A program made the translations under genes and the position numbers. The notes under the pieces were generated by a model. It searched no databases. It saw only the letters and a list, made by a program, of their open reading frames with translations, and was not told where the DNA came from. A stretch of DNA of 64,000 bases from Gordionus sp. m RMFG-2023 (taxonomy: Eukaryota; Nematomorpha; Gordioida; Chordodea; Parachordodidae). The number at the start of each line of letters is the position of its first letter. Position 1 is the first letter of the stretch. The stretch lies in assembly GCF_954871325.1 (NCBI RefSeq), contig NC_088776.1, positions 58,614,954-58,678,953 on the forward strand, given 5' to 3'. Positions 50,020 to 62,133 of this stretch are shown piece by piece.

Positions 50020-50830
50020 CGTATATCCAGTTGAACGATCCCCTTTTAACTTCGGGCCAAACAATATTAGCTTACTCTAGTTCTCCAAGGATCCAAGCAA
50101 TCCGTTTACAGCCATTTAAAGAGATTTCTAGTTCCCTTGCTTCAATGTGCATTTGAAAAACTTTGTTTATGTCCCGAATCTATTCGACTACTCAGAAACG
50201 TAAAAAAATCCTAACGGTCATGAAGGGCTAGACGCGATCCTGAGTGGAAAAATGAAATGTTACTCACAAACGATGCATAGGCTAGGTTGTCTTATCCCGT
50301 CTGTTGACATCTGTGCTGCCTGCAATAAGCAAGGTCCATTTTCTAGACGTTGTTTCTCTAAAGTCAGTGGCCGCTTTTTTGCGACATGACAATCTAAATA
50401 GGTTGATCGGCAATCTTTGATTTCGGCCTCTTTCCCCAATAGTTTGGAGCTGTTAGGTCTCCTAAATGAGGATGGTAAGCGTCCCGTTAGCATGTCTTTA
50501 ACATCGTGGCTCGCCGGCAAAAGACTTGTCTGGGATGTGTCATGTGTTACCTCATTTCCCGCTAATAGAATCTCAGACCTCTTGGAACTCCAAGAAATCA
50601 AAATGCAATGTCCCTTTAAAATTCTTTTATTTTTATCCCTCTAAATTATTAGTGTTTTGGAAAACTCCGGTCCCCAATCCCTAAAATTTTTAAATCAATT
50701 GGGCAAATAAAATTTCAATAAGGTTAGGGGTTAAAAACGAGTCCATTTCCCTCAGACAAAAAATTCAATTTGAATTCCTAAAGGGGAATTGTAAATGTTT
50801 TTTCGAAACACTCCCTTTTGCCAAGGGGGT
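50020..50830 (+). mobile_element. Second copy of the same LINE, plus strand, 3' part
   Basis: The reverse complement of 48,185-48,960 aligns along this whole segment, so the two copies face head to head with ~30 bp to tens of bp between them. It contains the thumb end, the C-terminal domain at 50,417-50,630 and a 3' untranslated end that finishes near CGAAACACTCCCTTTTGCC. The same 3' end occurs as a lone fragment at 12.70-12.86 kb. Confidence 0.75.
50417..50644 (+). pseudogene. LINE C-terminal endonuclease-like domain
   Basis: The open piece contains LLGLLNEDGKRPVSMSLTSW and GKRLVWDVSCVTSFPANRI. This matches the C-terminal pattern E..GL.R.DGKRPDG.T...W..G..L.WDVTC.DT found in the same RT family. 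An acidic residue followed by K-R-P and then W-D-V looks like a PD-(D/E)XK nuclease-like fold; that assignment is inference. It is the better preserved of the two copies in the window. Confidence 0.65.
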
Positions 50831-53800
50831 GGAAGAAGCACTATTTGGTGAATTTATTCCCTATAAATTTTGTTGAAGAATCTTTTCCCACCTATTGTGG
50901 GCCTTTGGCTTATATTTGATTTTTATAAAAATATAATAATTTGTACATAAAATTTTGAATATGTATATTTTACAATATAGTGTCCTAATGATAATCATAT
51001 CTGGCTGCTTACATATCGCCCCTGGATATCACATTGGTTACAGTTTATTTTTTTATTTTTAATACTTTTTATTTAGAATATTAAATATAACGCCATCTAT
51101 ATTATATATTTTTATCTACAAAAATAATACAAATTTAAATAAAAAAACAAAAATGGCTATTGAAATTTTAAATATTTTTAGAGAATAATCAACACCCAAA
51201 AAAATCTCTTTTCAAATAATGTTAATTTTTATTATTATCAAAGATAAGAAAACACTTGGAATTTTTTTTTCCAATGTATAATTTTAAAGGCGAATTTCTA
51301 TTTAAAAAAAACAAGATTTAATGAAATCTGTGTGATTTTCAACTTTGAGGTGTATATCTTTAGATCTGGTTGAGCTGCATTCTAAAATTTTGATTTTATT
51401 AACATTTAACATGACAAGTTTCATTCATTTTTATGTTGACCATATGAATCACTGGTCAATTTGTCATGGAATTACCTATATGGCAGGTCTGATCTTGAGA
51501 AATATGTGAACCAGCTGCTTCTGTGGGATTGTCATGAATGGCCATAGGAATATAAATGTGCTTATTATCAAATATTTATGACATTTCAGGTATAACATAA
51601 AATGTTTTAAAAAGTCCCTTTTTGAGAATTAATATTAATTTCATACTTCTTTTTTCTTCATTTCTCAGTCTCTAAATAAAAATTCTCCCCAACACCCCCA
51701 GTTTGAACTTTATAATTTATGAAATAAAAGATTATATGGCATGTCCTAACAATTCATTTCACCGAAACAGTATTTTTTTTTATTAATTTAGTTTTTCTTT
51801 CTAAGGGTCCAAAATTATTATATAATAAATATCAATATGAGTATCAAATAAGTGAATCTAAATCTTAATTAAAATAATAACTCAATTTAGATGAGGGTAA
51901 TTTAAAGTATATTTGACCAAAAAGTCTATATATTAAATAAAGAATCTATTGTGTAATCATCTTTTTTATCTTAAGGGCTAACTAATTATAAGTCAAAAAG
52001 TTATTTCAGTAGTTAAGGTTAGTCTTATTATAAATATCATAGGCCTTAATATTTTATGAATTAATCTACTTGATGAACTCAATTCTATACTAAAATATAA
52101 TGCATTTATCTTTTTCAATTGAATTTTTATGATGCAAATGTCATATTTATATTATGCTATCTTGTATCAATAATATGTGGCTTCAGTAGTACAGTGTATT
52201 TTAGTTATTAAGCGTTAAGAATTCAGAATATATGAGGGGAGGGGGTAAAAATGTTAAGAAAATATGAGGATACATTTTAACGGTGTAGGGGACAAAATTG
52301 TCAGTGTCTTATAGTGCAATGTAATTAAGTTTTTATATTTTGTTATGCAAAACACAAAGTATAGCACAGATAATCATTTTTAAAAAATTATATTTTTATA
52401 CTATTTTTAGCAAATGTTTATTTTATATATAAAAAAACCTTCAATCCTATTGGGTAATCTGTATTGAATTTGTTGTTGAGACCAAATCTAATATTAAATT
52501 TTTTTGATCAATGAATTTTATCTAAATATTTGTTACATAGTAATATGACCGGTTCCTCTTATAATGATAGGTTCAGTTTTATTTATGAAATAACTCTCTG
52601 GATTATCTAAGGTAAGATCTTCGTTGTCAGTCATATGTCATATCATCATATTAAGAAATTATTGGAATTTAAATAGAAACTATGTGAAATTTCACTGACA
52701 AATGTCAATTATGAAATTTCATAATGTGAAGATTATTTTGTTGTAAAACTATTAAATATTTTTTTACTATTAAGATTTACACGTTTTTATTAAAGAGATA
52801 TTAGAATTAAATATTCAAAATTAAAAAGAATATCATTTCATATTATATAGCATCACGGAGATGGAGGGATAAGGGTGCAGGCTCGAGCTCTTTAATAAAT
52901 TTGAGTGTATTTGCCTGGTTTATAAAAATTTCTGAATGGCACTCTAAACGAAAAGATTTTTCTGATAGCCCTATGAACAATTTTTTTAGAATTCAATTTT
53001 GTATTTTATATTAAATGGCTATTATTTTTAAAAAATTATTTAATTTTATATTATTAAATATAATAATTGTTTATTAATTGAAACTAAAATTAATCCTGTT
53101 TAATTGTGATTTTAGCCGAGTTTAAAATCACTTATCAAATACCCTTTTTCCTTTAATTTATTATGCCTTTTTTTAAAAAGATTTATAAGATCCTAACCAA
53201 TATAGGAAAGTTCGTTGTTAAAACATTTAGTATAGTATATTTAATTTAAAGATCCTTACTCATTTATTTTATATCTATTAAAAAATGAAGAAAGGTGAGT
53301 TTGATAGGAATTTTTTAAATGTTGGAACTGGAGGTAATATTGATATTATGAAACAATTATAGACAATGAATGTATTTATGCACATTTAAAATACAGTTTT
53401 TCAATTTCATACTTTTTTATATAATAAATGAAGGTTTATTGTGGTTCTGAGATATATATATTTATAATGGAAGCAAAACGGTTAAGATAAAAAATAGTTA
53501 AATTAATTTATATATATGAAAAGATAGGAAAATAATAATGGTTTTTCTAAATATAATTCATCTCATCTTATAAATTTTTTAATCTTGTATTTATATAATT
53601 TTACAAAACTAAAATTAGAATATAAAATCAAAAGATTAAGTTATAAAACGAAAAGCAAAAGTAAAGATAAAAGTATAATTTGTACAATTTGAATAAGTTA
53701 AATATATCAGAATTAATTTAATGAATGCGTGTTATATAAAATTTAAACATATTACTATTTAATAACCAAATATATAATATTTTAATTTATTAATTCCTAT

Positions 53801-53860
53801 TATATAACAATATAAGATATTTTATTTTTAAAAATAGGTTGAATCTGCAGGTAAAAACTC
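50831..53860. other. Intergenic DNA, no gene seen
   Basis: About 3 kb without a supported gene, RNA or bounded element. A less AT-rich patch at 52,855-52,960 was not identified. Confidence 0.5.
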
Positions 53861-53867
53861 TGATAGT

Positions 53868-54105
53868 CAGGGGCGTAACTAGTTATTACAATTGTAGAAA
53901 ATTTCTTTTTAAAATTATTTTCAAAATTACCTCTTTTTAATATTTTCCACAATTACTTTATTTTTTAACTAAGATCATCCTAAATTACTATTCATAAGTG
54001 TTATAAAAAAATTAAAAATTTTTAGGTAGCTCCGACATATATGTCATTGAGTAGCTCTTCAAATTGGCTCGAGCTCCGGGGTGCCCCTCCCTAGTGGCGT
54101 TAGTG
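53868..54105. mobile_element. 238-bp hAT-type MITE (CAGGGGCGTAACTAG end)
   Basis: Left end CAGGGGCGTAACTAG; right end read inward CACTAACGCCACTAG. Flanking 8-mers CTGATAGT and TTAATAGT agree at 6 of 8 positions, as expected of an old target duplication. No coding capacity. Confidence 0.75.
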
Positions 54106-54786
54106 TTAATAGTAGTAATTTTTTATTATAATTAAATAAAATTAGACATATGCATGGAATCTGATAAGGTTGCTAAGAACAATCCATATAGAAGTATATT
54201 GAATAATGAGGGAGTTGTAGTTCTAAATACATTTTTAAACTAATCTTATTTTAATTTTTGTATGATAAAGAAAGAAGATTAATTATGAATTCGAGAGTTT
54301 TTTTTGTATGACCTCTCTAAATCTCTTTCCTCTTAATTGACATTCTTTAATTGTATCGACAATTCTTCACTTACATGATCTAATTTATTTAAAAACCAAT
54401 TATAATATATTTTTATCGAATGATACATAAAATGTCATTAGTAATATCATAAATAACATATCCCCATAATTGATTAAAAAAATATTTTAATGATTTTTAA
54501 ATTTTTAATATCTCAATCAATCGCTTGATCAGATGATAAAGGTGCTGTGATCGTTAGCCAATTCCAGACGGTTGAATCTACTCTTGATGGTTCATTCATT
54601 TATTGATAGAACTCTGTCCAATATGTCTTAAATTCAATAGTTTTTCTATCTCAATCAAGTTATATGTCATTACTTTTCTGGTCCCATAATTTTCCCCACT
54701 TCTCGGTCGCAACTGGTCAGGAAGATATCTAATGACTCTCGATCTAGACTCTGTTTCGTAAATATAAACCAATTTGTCTTTATAAT
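54106..54786. other. Intergenic DNA; last ~12 bp may be right-arm sequence
   Basis: No gene seen. CTTTATAAT before the gypsy LTR joins in sequence logic to ATCATTCAAG after it, resembling CTTTTATTGTATCATTCAAG of the left arm's inner edge. Confidence 0.5.
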
Positions 54787-55108
54787 TGTTATATTCGCTT
54801 TGTGAATATGTGATCGACGATTGTTAATTATTAATTTGAATATAAATTATATTTTTATATAATTTGTTAGTTTGTGAATATGTGATCGACGATTGTTAAT
54901 TATTAATTTGAATATAAATTATATTTTTATATAATTTGTTAGTTTGTGAATATATGATCGACGATTGTTAAGTATTAATTTGAATATGCAGTCTAGGAAT
55001 CTATTTTTTTATGAACTTGAATAGACTTTTAATTTTAATTATTTTTTATGAATACTTGTAATTTTTATTATTTTTATGAATTTTTAATATACTTGTAATT
55101 TTTTTGCA
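54787..55108 (+). repeat. 5' LTR with 72-bp internal tandem repeats
   Basis: The TTTGTGAATATGTGATCGAC segment starts at 54,799, 54,871 and 54,943, a 72-bp period; the 3' LTR has one copy. The inner boundary is approximate. Confidence 0.75.
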
Positions 55109-56358
55109 TATTAAAAAAATGTATATAAATGAAAAAATTTTAAAATAAAAATTAATATATGGTTTTATAATTGAAGAAACTTATTTTTGTGGCATTCGAG
55201 ATTTGGTTTCATAAGATTTATTAACCGAATTATTCAATTTTTTATATATTCTTTTTTATTAATACTAGGTTCCATTAAATTCATTAAAGTCTCTCCCACG
55301 AGCATTCGACAATTTGATTACAATTCATATAAAGATTTGTAACATTGGTACCTTATATTGATAGGTCCAGGCTTTAAAAGATTGAAGGCAGTCTAATTAT
55401 ACTTTGGAACTAGGTAAAAAAAAAATATATATTTATATATAAATTTTTAGATATTTTTCGGTTAAAAAGGAAAATTTTTGTTTATATTATATAAATTTCT
55501 TATCATATTGTTGGTTTTATTCGTATTTTTATATTTATTGATTTTTTTAAGATTAATTAAGATTATTTTAATTAAGTGGTTATTGAGTACGTTATTATGT
55601 ATATTACACAAATAAATTTATTAAGTTTAATACATGAAAATATAAGTATAATTATATTTGTGTTTCTAGTTTTAAGTTACTTTAGGATTAATAGTAGGAA
55701 GAAATACATCTATTATAAGATTAGAAAATAAAGAGCTAGAAAAAATTAAAAATGTTATAAGAAATGAAAATAAGATAAGTCAATTAGATAATGTTAGGTC
55801 AGTCAAGTGTTACAGTTATGGAAGATATGGACTTGGACACATTTCGAGGCAATGTGAATCAACTGAAAATTTGAATTGCGCGAGATGTGGACGTAAAGGC
55901 CACATAGTTACCAATTGTGTTTCTTGGACAATAATTTTGTGTGTTTAAAATGTGGTCAAAGAGGACATGCTCAAGAAGACTGTAATAAATGACTATATAA
56001 AGATAAGGATAATTCTATAAATTATAATATTAATAGTATATCTGATTTTTATAATTTTAGTTATAATTTAAAAATAAATGATTATAATATTGATTTAAAA
56101 TATATAAATAAATATAATGTTGATGATAAAAAAATTTTAAAGGAAAAAGTTGAACTAGACGTACATAAAATTGATTTAGAAAAAATAATTAGGAAAAATA
56201 AATGTCCGAGAATTAAGATAAAAATAGGTGATTGAAATATGCTTTTTATTGGATACAGGAGCTGAGATTAGCCTAATGAGTGTAAAAGATTTTAATAAAT
56301 ATTTTCCAAAAGAAAGATTCATTGCAAAGAGAATAAAAGTTAGACAATTAGACGGTAG

Positions 56359-56937
56359 CAGCGTCTACATGAGCGGGAGGGGTAGGAACAGTTTGCATCC
56401 TATTTTTTTGAGGGGGTAGGGGGTAAGCTGCTTTAATGGGGGTAGGATAAATTTTTTGGATGGTCATCTATTAAATTTTGAGATGATATAGAACAAAATT
56501 AATGCTGTAAAAATTAATACTTTTATTATAGTATTATTATAATACAATTCATCGACCAAAACTATATATTGCAAACAGTCATACACATTGTTTTCCAAAT
56601 AAACTATCCTTTTAAATGTAATTTAAAAGGTTTAGATATTTCAGCAAGCTCATAATGCCATAATAATTAATTCATTGTAAATAATGGAGGTTTTATTTGA
56701 ATTTATTATCTAAAAAATAAATTATTTACATTCACAAAATATCGATAGTTGGTAGTAGAGATAGATTAATTTAAGTTATGCTTTATAAATTCTTTGAAAA
56801 GAGTATCAATAAATAAATAGGTGAAAATAATAATAAAAAGACACCGCCGCCGAAGGCGGCAGGAATTTTTAAGGGGGGTAGGGAAAGGTTTTTGAAGGGG
56901 GTTTTTATCCAGCAAAAATCTTGTCATATAGACGCTG
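56359..56937. mobile_element. 579-bp hAT-type MITE nested in the gypsy element
   Basis: Exact 8-bp duplications GACGGTAG flank it (56,351-56,358 and 56,938-56,945). Inverted ends CAGCGTCTACATGA and, from the right, CAGCGTCTATATGACAAG. The interior includes a CGCCGCCGAAGGCGGC hairpin near 56,846. No transposase. A related end lies at 40,010-40,075. Confidence 0.92.
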
Positions 56938-58994
56938 GACGGTAGCATGGTTAAAATTCTAGGTTTTTATGTGATAAAATTGTTAGATATAAATAAGGAA
57001 GTAAAGTTATGGATTACGACACTAAAGATGGAGCCTATTTTAGGTTGGAATGACATTGAGAAGATAAGTCCTGAGTATAATTGGTGGTCTTTGTTTGAAA
57101 ATGTCCGTGAGTAAAACAAAATAACGAATGAGATAATAAGAAGTGAGGATAAAGAGAAGACTGATTTACCTTGTTTAAGAGTTAAACATGATATAGTTCT
57201 CGATGAACTCAAAAATCGAACACCAGAATTTTTAATTAGATATAGAAGTCACTTAGAAGAAATAAGGAAACAAGAGATATAAAGACAATAGAAGTAAATA
57301 CAGTCGAAAACAAACAACAAGGAATTAATAAGATGGTAGAACTGAATGTTGTTGAGGATAATTTTAACAAAGAAATAAAGAATATTTTGAATAGATATAA
57401 GAAAGTCTTTAAAGAAGAATTAGGGACTCTTAAAGATTTTGAAGTAGATATACGATTAGAACAAAATTATCGACCTAAATATTGCTGCACAAGAAGATTG
57501 CCGTTTTCGTGAATAGAAGATATAGATAAAGAATTAGGCAAATTGTTAAAAGAAGGAATTATAAAACCAATAGTGCATAGTGTGTGGGCAACACCGTTAG
57601 TTCCCATAAGAAAACCAGATAACAGTTTAAGACTGTGTATAGACTATAGAGTATCAGTTAACCCGTGGGAAATAAACGAAAGATATCCATTACCTAGAAT
57701 AGAGCAATTGCTGGCTAATTTAAGAGGAGTCACAATTTTTTTAAAGGATAGATTTTTCGAATGCTTACTTGCAAATAAAAATGAGTGAGAAAACAAGTAA
57801 GATATTAACGATTACAACGCATAGAGGATTATTTGCTTTTTGTCGTTTACCATTTGGTTTAAAAGTATCGGCTCCAATATTTCAAAGAACTATGGCGGCG
57901 TTATTTCAAGGAATAAAGGGAATAATTTATTATTTAGACGATGTTTTGATATCTGGTAGAACAGAAGAAGAACACAATACTAGGTTAGTTATAGTGTTAG
58001 ATATTATATTAGAAAATAACTTAAAAGCTAATATGAATAAGAGTGTTTTTGGAGCAAGAAAAATAAAGTATTTAGGACATATTATAAAGGGAAATAAAAT
58101 TACTCCAATTGCAAAGAATATAGATAAGATAACGAATTTGAGAGCCCCAAATAATAAAACTGAAGTACAGGTGTTTTTAGAGAATTATTATCATCGGTTT
58201 GTTCAAAATTTTGCAGAAATTGCCTCACCGTTGTATGATTTATTAAAGAAAAATAAAAAATTTGAATGGGAAGAAGCACGGGAGAAAAGTTTCGAAAAAT
58301 TGAAAATAAAGATGGTAGAGAAACCGATTTTAAATTGTTTTAATGAGAAATTAGATATTATATTAGCGGTTGATGCATCTAATGAAGGTATAGGAGGAGT
58401 TTTATTACAGATGATCGATAATGTTTAGACACCGATTTTATTTTTATCGAAAAGATTTAGTAGCACTGAGAAAAATTACTACACGATCGAGAGAGAGGCT
58501 CTGGCTGTGAAATTCGGGCTAGCGAAGTGCAAAGAATATCTGATTGGAAGAAGGTTTGTATTATATACGGATCATAAGCCGTTAGTATATTTATTTAAGA
58601 AAGAAAATAAAGGACTTATGATTTCACCAAGATTACAGAAATGGTTAATTTTAGTTGGTAATTTTGATTTTGAGATAAAATTCAGAGCGGGTAAACAAAA
58701 TTGTTTACCAGATATATTGTTGAGATTGTTTAATAAATACATTGCAGACAAGGATCCAGTAATCAATAGTTAAGAATATATAGAAGAAGAATTAAATAGT
58801 AAAGTTATAAGAGCTTTGAAAATAGATACAAGAGAAGAACCTATAACGTTGAAAGAGTAGAGGAGATATTCAAAAAAGATGAAGAATTAATAAGAATTAG
58901 AACTTGTTTGAAAGGAGAGGCAGAATGGTGAAGACCAAGCTTTTAAGAATATGAGGAATGAATTAAATATAGAAGACAATTGTTTATTGAGAGG

Positions 58995-59228
58995 TGTTGC
59001 GTTATAATCTAATTTATCTTACTTTTTGTTTTTTTGCATTTAAACTTTTTATAATCTAATTTTATTTTTTATACGGCGTAACCTTACTTTTTATATTATT
59101 TTACTTTTTGTATTTCGTTTTGTATTCTAATTTATATTTTAGAAAATGTATATATACCTTAAGAAAAGTAAAAGAAATTAGTTAATAAAATATATTTTTA
59201 CTGACTCGCACCTCGCGCCATATTGTCA
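58995..59228 (+). mobile_element. Possible solo LTR nested in the gypsy element
   Basis: A 234-bp insertion between the RNase H and integrase parts begins TGTTGCGTTATAATC and ends CGCGCCATATTGTCA (TG...CA). It has an AATAAA-like signal near its 3' side. Flanking GAGG and GAGT are a near match for a 4-bp duplication. It belongs to a different family from the host element's own LTRs. Confidence 0.55.
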
Positions 59229-60144
59229 GAGTCATTATTCTTTTCAAGAGGATATCGATTAGTAATACTGAGTAGGTTAAGAAAAGATACATTAGCCGTA
59301 TTACATACAGGACATAAAGGCATAGAAAGAATGTAGAATAAAGAAAGAGAATATTTTTGGTGGCCCAAGATGAATAGTAAAATTTAAGAATTAGCTAGAA
59401 GCTGTGAGACTTGTAACATGTGGGCTAATGTACCAGCAAAGAATAAAGCAGATAAATGGCCAGAAACGGACATTCCAGGTAAAAGAATACATATAGATTT
59501 TTTAGAATACGAAAAAAGAAAATATTTTATCATGGTAGATGCTGGATCGAAATGGATAGATTGTCAACAAATTTCAGGTTTAACGACGAAAATAGCGTTG
59601 ACTAAAATAAAAGATTTTGCAGGTAAATATGGATTAATGGAAACTTTGTTATCAGATTAAGGCCCAGCGTTTAAAGGTAGAGTATTTAACCAATTTTGTG
59701 ATTGTTGGAATATTAAGCATTTAGTATCGCCACCACATTACCCGAGAAGTAATGGGCAAGCCGAGAGAATGGTAGCTATTGTCAAAAGCTGGTTAAAAAA
59801 AGAAAAATATGGAGAGGGAAAATAGTGGTTGTTATTATTTGCATATAACAATAATAAGACTGGCAAAGGAATTTCACCAGCAGAAAAACAAGAACTGAAT
59901 TAGATTTTTTGAAGGAAAAGATAAAGCAAAAGAAAAATGCATATGATGAGAAATATAAAGTTGGAAGTTTAGTATGGATTCTACTGTTTGATAGTCCAGT
60001 TAAATGGGGGAAGGGTATAGTAAGTAAGAATATAAGAAGAAAAAAAGTAGAAGTAGAAATTGAAGGGCAAGAAGGAATCTTTAATAGACACCTGAAACAA
60101 GTAAGACTTAGAAGTTTAGGGCAAGAAAGAGATATTGGATATAA

Positions 60145-60375
60145 TTAGAAGAAATAAATTGATGATGGACATAGTTATGAGAATCATAATTTATAAAGAG
60201 ATAAATTGATGATAGACATTATTATGAGAATCATATTGATGATAAACATAATGATGTGAATCATAATTTATAAAGAGATAAATTGATGATAGACTTAATT
60301 AGGAGAATCATAATTCTTGATTAAATAAAATTGATGATAGACCTAATTATGAGAATCATAATTTATAAGGGTTAA
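60145..60375 (+). repeat. ~60-bp tandem repeat after the gypsy pol region
   Basis: About four diverged units of ATAAATTGATGATAGAC...ATTATGAGAATCATAATTTA lie between the end of pol and the last open piece of the element. Confidence 0.75.
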
Positions 60376-60472
60376 AACGGTTAAGAGAATTATCATGTGG
60401 ATAGAATACTATGTATTGTAGATCATTAGAAGATTATGGAATATGTATATATTTTTATAGTAATTTTTGTAG

Positions 60473-60720
60473 ATGGCGGCATACTTTCGCTTAGAAAATA
60501 AGATTATAAAGATGGAAATTAGAGAGGTGGATGGATCAGTAGAATCTAACAGATGGGTGGAAGCTGCGATAACGGAAGCTCAACAGAGATATGGGGAACT
60601 CCTGCAGAAAGTACCCAAGAGACAACGATTCGAACGAAGAATTGAACCATATTGTGTGAAAAAAAACAGTTTAGAATGTTGGTCGTGCGGAGGGATGCAC
60701 AAGTGAGGTTCTGTCCAATA
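60473..60720 (+). other. Extra coding segment 3' of pol, zinc-knuckle-like
   Basis: Starts MAAYFRLENKIIKMEIREVD and has a basic stretch followed by a cysteine/histidine cluster (ECWSCGGMHK). A C-x2-C-x4-H arrangement is the beginning of a CCHC knuckle, usually found in gag. It is part of the fossil gypsy element, upstream of the 3' LTR. Its role is unknown. Confidence 0.45.
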
Positions 60721-60807
60721 GCAGTAGAGACCTCAAGTAACAATAGCGTGAGGGAGAATGGGGAACCAACGAAAGATGCAGTGGAAGGTTAGTCTTAAGG
60801 GTGGAAG

Positions 60808-60970
60808 TGTTATATTCGCTTTGTGAATATGTGATCGACGATTGTTAAGTATTAATTTGAATATGCAGTCTAGGAATTTATTTTTTTATGAACTTGAATA
60901 GACTTGTAATTTTAATTATTTTTTATGAATACTTGTAATTTTTAACTTTATATACTAAATTTTTTTCGAG
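60808..60970 (+). repeat. 3' LTR of the gypsy-like element
   Basis: Preceded by the purine-rich AAGGGTGGAAG (polypurine tract). About 163 bp, lacking the two extra 72-bp units of the 5' LTR. The 3' edge is set by the ATAAT duplication. Confidence 0.75.
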
Positions 60971-62133
60971 ATAATATCATTCAAGGAATATTTAACTGAA
61001 GGAAGTTTTTTTTGATTGGATGAGATGTATTTAAAATTAAACAAGTATCTGAGGTAAGGAGCTGGAGTAAAGGTTAGTGAGATGTGAATTGGAGGCAGGA
61101 TCGTTAACCCAAATTATAGTTCAGAAATTTAAAATTGTTTGGTTGGGCATTTCGAGACTGCAGACCAAACAGAGACCGATTTATGGGCAATCCATTAATC
61201 TCGGGGGAGGGGTTTAGACCTCTTTCAAAAAATCGATTTCGATTAAGTTCCCCGTTACAAAAAATTCCTGTTATATATCCTGAATGTATTTCTTAAAGAT
61301 AAAATTTAATCATTTTTTAATTAACAATTCATGGATCACGTGATTTTATAGATAGACGAATAGAAAATTTTAATAAATTCAATTATTACAACAGCTGGGA
61401 GTCGAATAAAAGATGCCACTCTCGTTTTCGAAAGTAGTGTTTATTAAATCGCTCCATGTGACCAGTCCAAAACGCTTTAACTGATTTCTTACCCTGCATT
61501 CAACAGTTAGCGCCAATTCGCGGCGAATTATACAAAATAAGCCTGAATGCTTGTATTATCCACTGTTAATGCAGGGGTAAAAAGTCGTTGAGAATTAAGC
61601 CATTAAAAAGGATGAATTCACATCTCAGCAATGAATATTAACGGTATTATTTGATAGGTCAATCAATCTTTATACCGCTGTTATCTTGAACCGGACGGAG
61701 ATGTTTATCCATTGACTGCCTCGAGAAAAAAAATGTTGAAAAAAATAACTTAAAAAAAAAAATATATAAACTTTATAAAAGGTTGCCCCCGAAGAGTTTA
61801 AGGACACCATAAACAGGATAAACGCGATCATCCAAAACTCCCTGTTCTTTAATTACGACAAACGCAAAGCGGATATCAGGAAAAAAAACGACACCTTGAT
61901 TCAAAATCGTAATTATATTCGTAATGTCACCGGAACCGAAATTAGTTCCGACAATGTTGGGAGCAACGTAAATCAAACCAGTTCGAATCATCGACAAAAT
62001 CAAAATTTTGCCACGGATACAAGCAGACGAAACAATAAAAAAAGGACGCGTGATAGAAATCTCGTGTTTCTTTTGGCGTTACTGTTCGGTGGAATTCTTT
62101 TTTGTTTCTGTACCTGTGGCCTATCCCTCCTAC

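Larger units (their letters stand above)
54787..60970 (+). mobile_element. Fossil Ty3/gypsy-like LTR retrotransposon
   Basis: LTRs begin TGTTATATTCGCTTTGTGAA at 54,787 and 60,808; flanking ATAAT (54,782-54,786 and 60,971-60,975) is the likely 5-bp target duplication. In plus-strand order the parts are: zinc-knuckle region of gag (about 55.8-56.0 kb), protease (from about 56.2 kb), reverse transcriptase (about 57.4-58.2 kb, with a YLDD active site), RNase H (about 58.3-58.7 kb), integrase (about 59.25-59.9 kb) and a short C-terminal tail (to about 60.15 kb). The order RT, RNase H, integrase is that of Ty3/gypsy. Most of the gag region is not recognisable. The element is broken, with well over ten breaks, and holds two nested insertions. 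LTR differences suggest it is not recent. Confidence 0.9.

Noticed and set aside
50260-50601. 113-codon minus-strand frame
   Set aside because: Antisense to the LINE C-terminal domain, whose plus-strand DGKRP and LVWDV motifs fit a known pattern.
61455-61490. Reading HVTSPKRFN as a decayed N-terminal CHIC exon (HVTVFGLSNKF in vertebrates)
   Set aside because: Too short, followed by a stop in both arms, and no matching splice sites.
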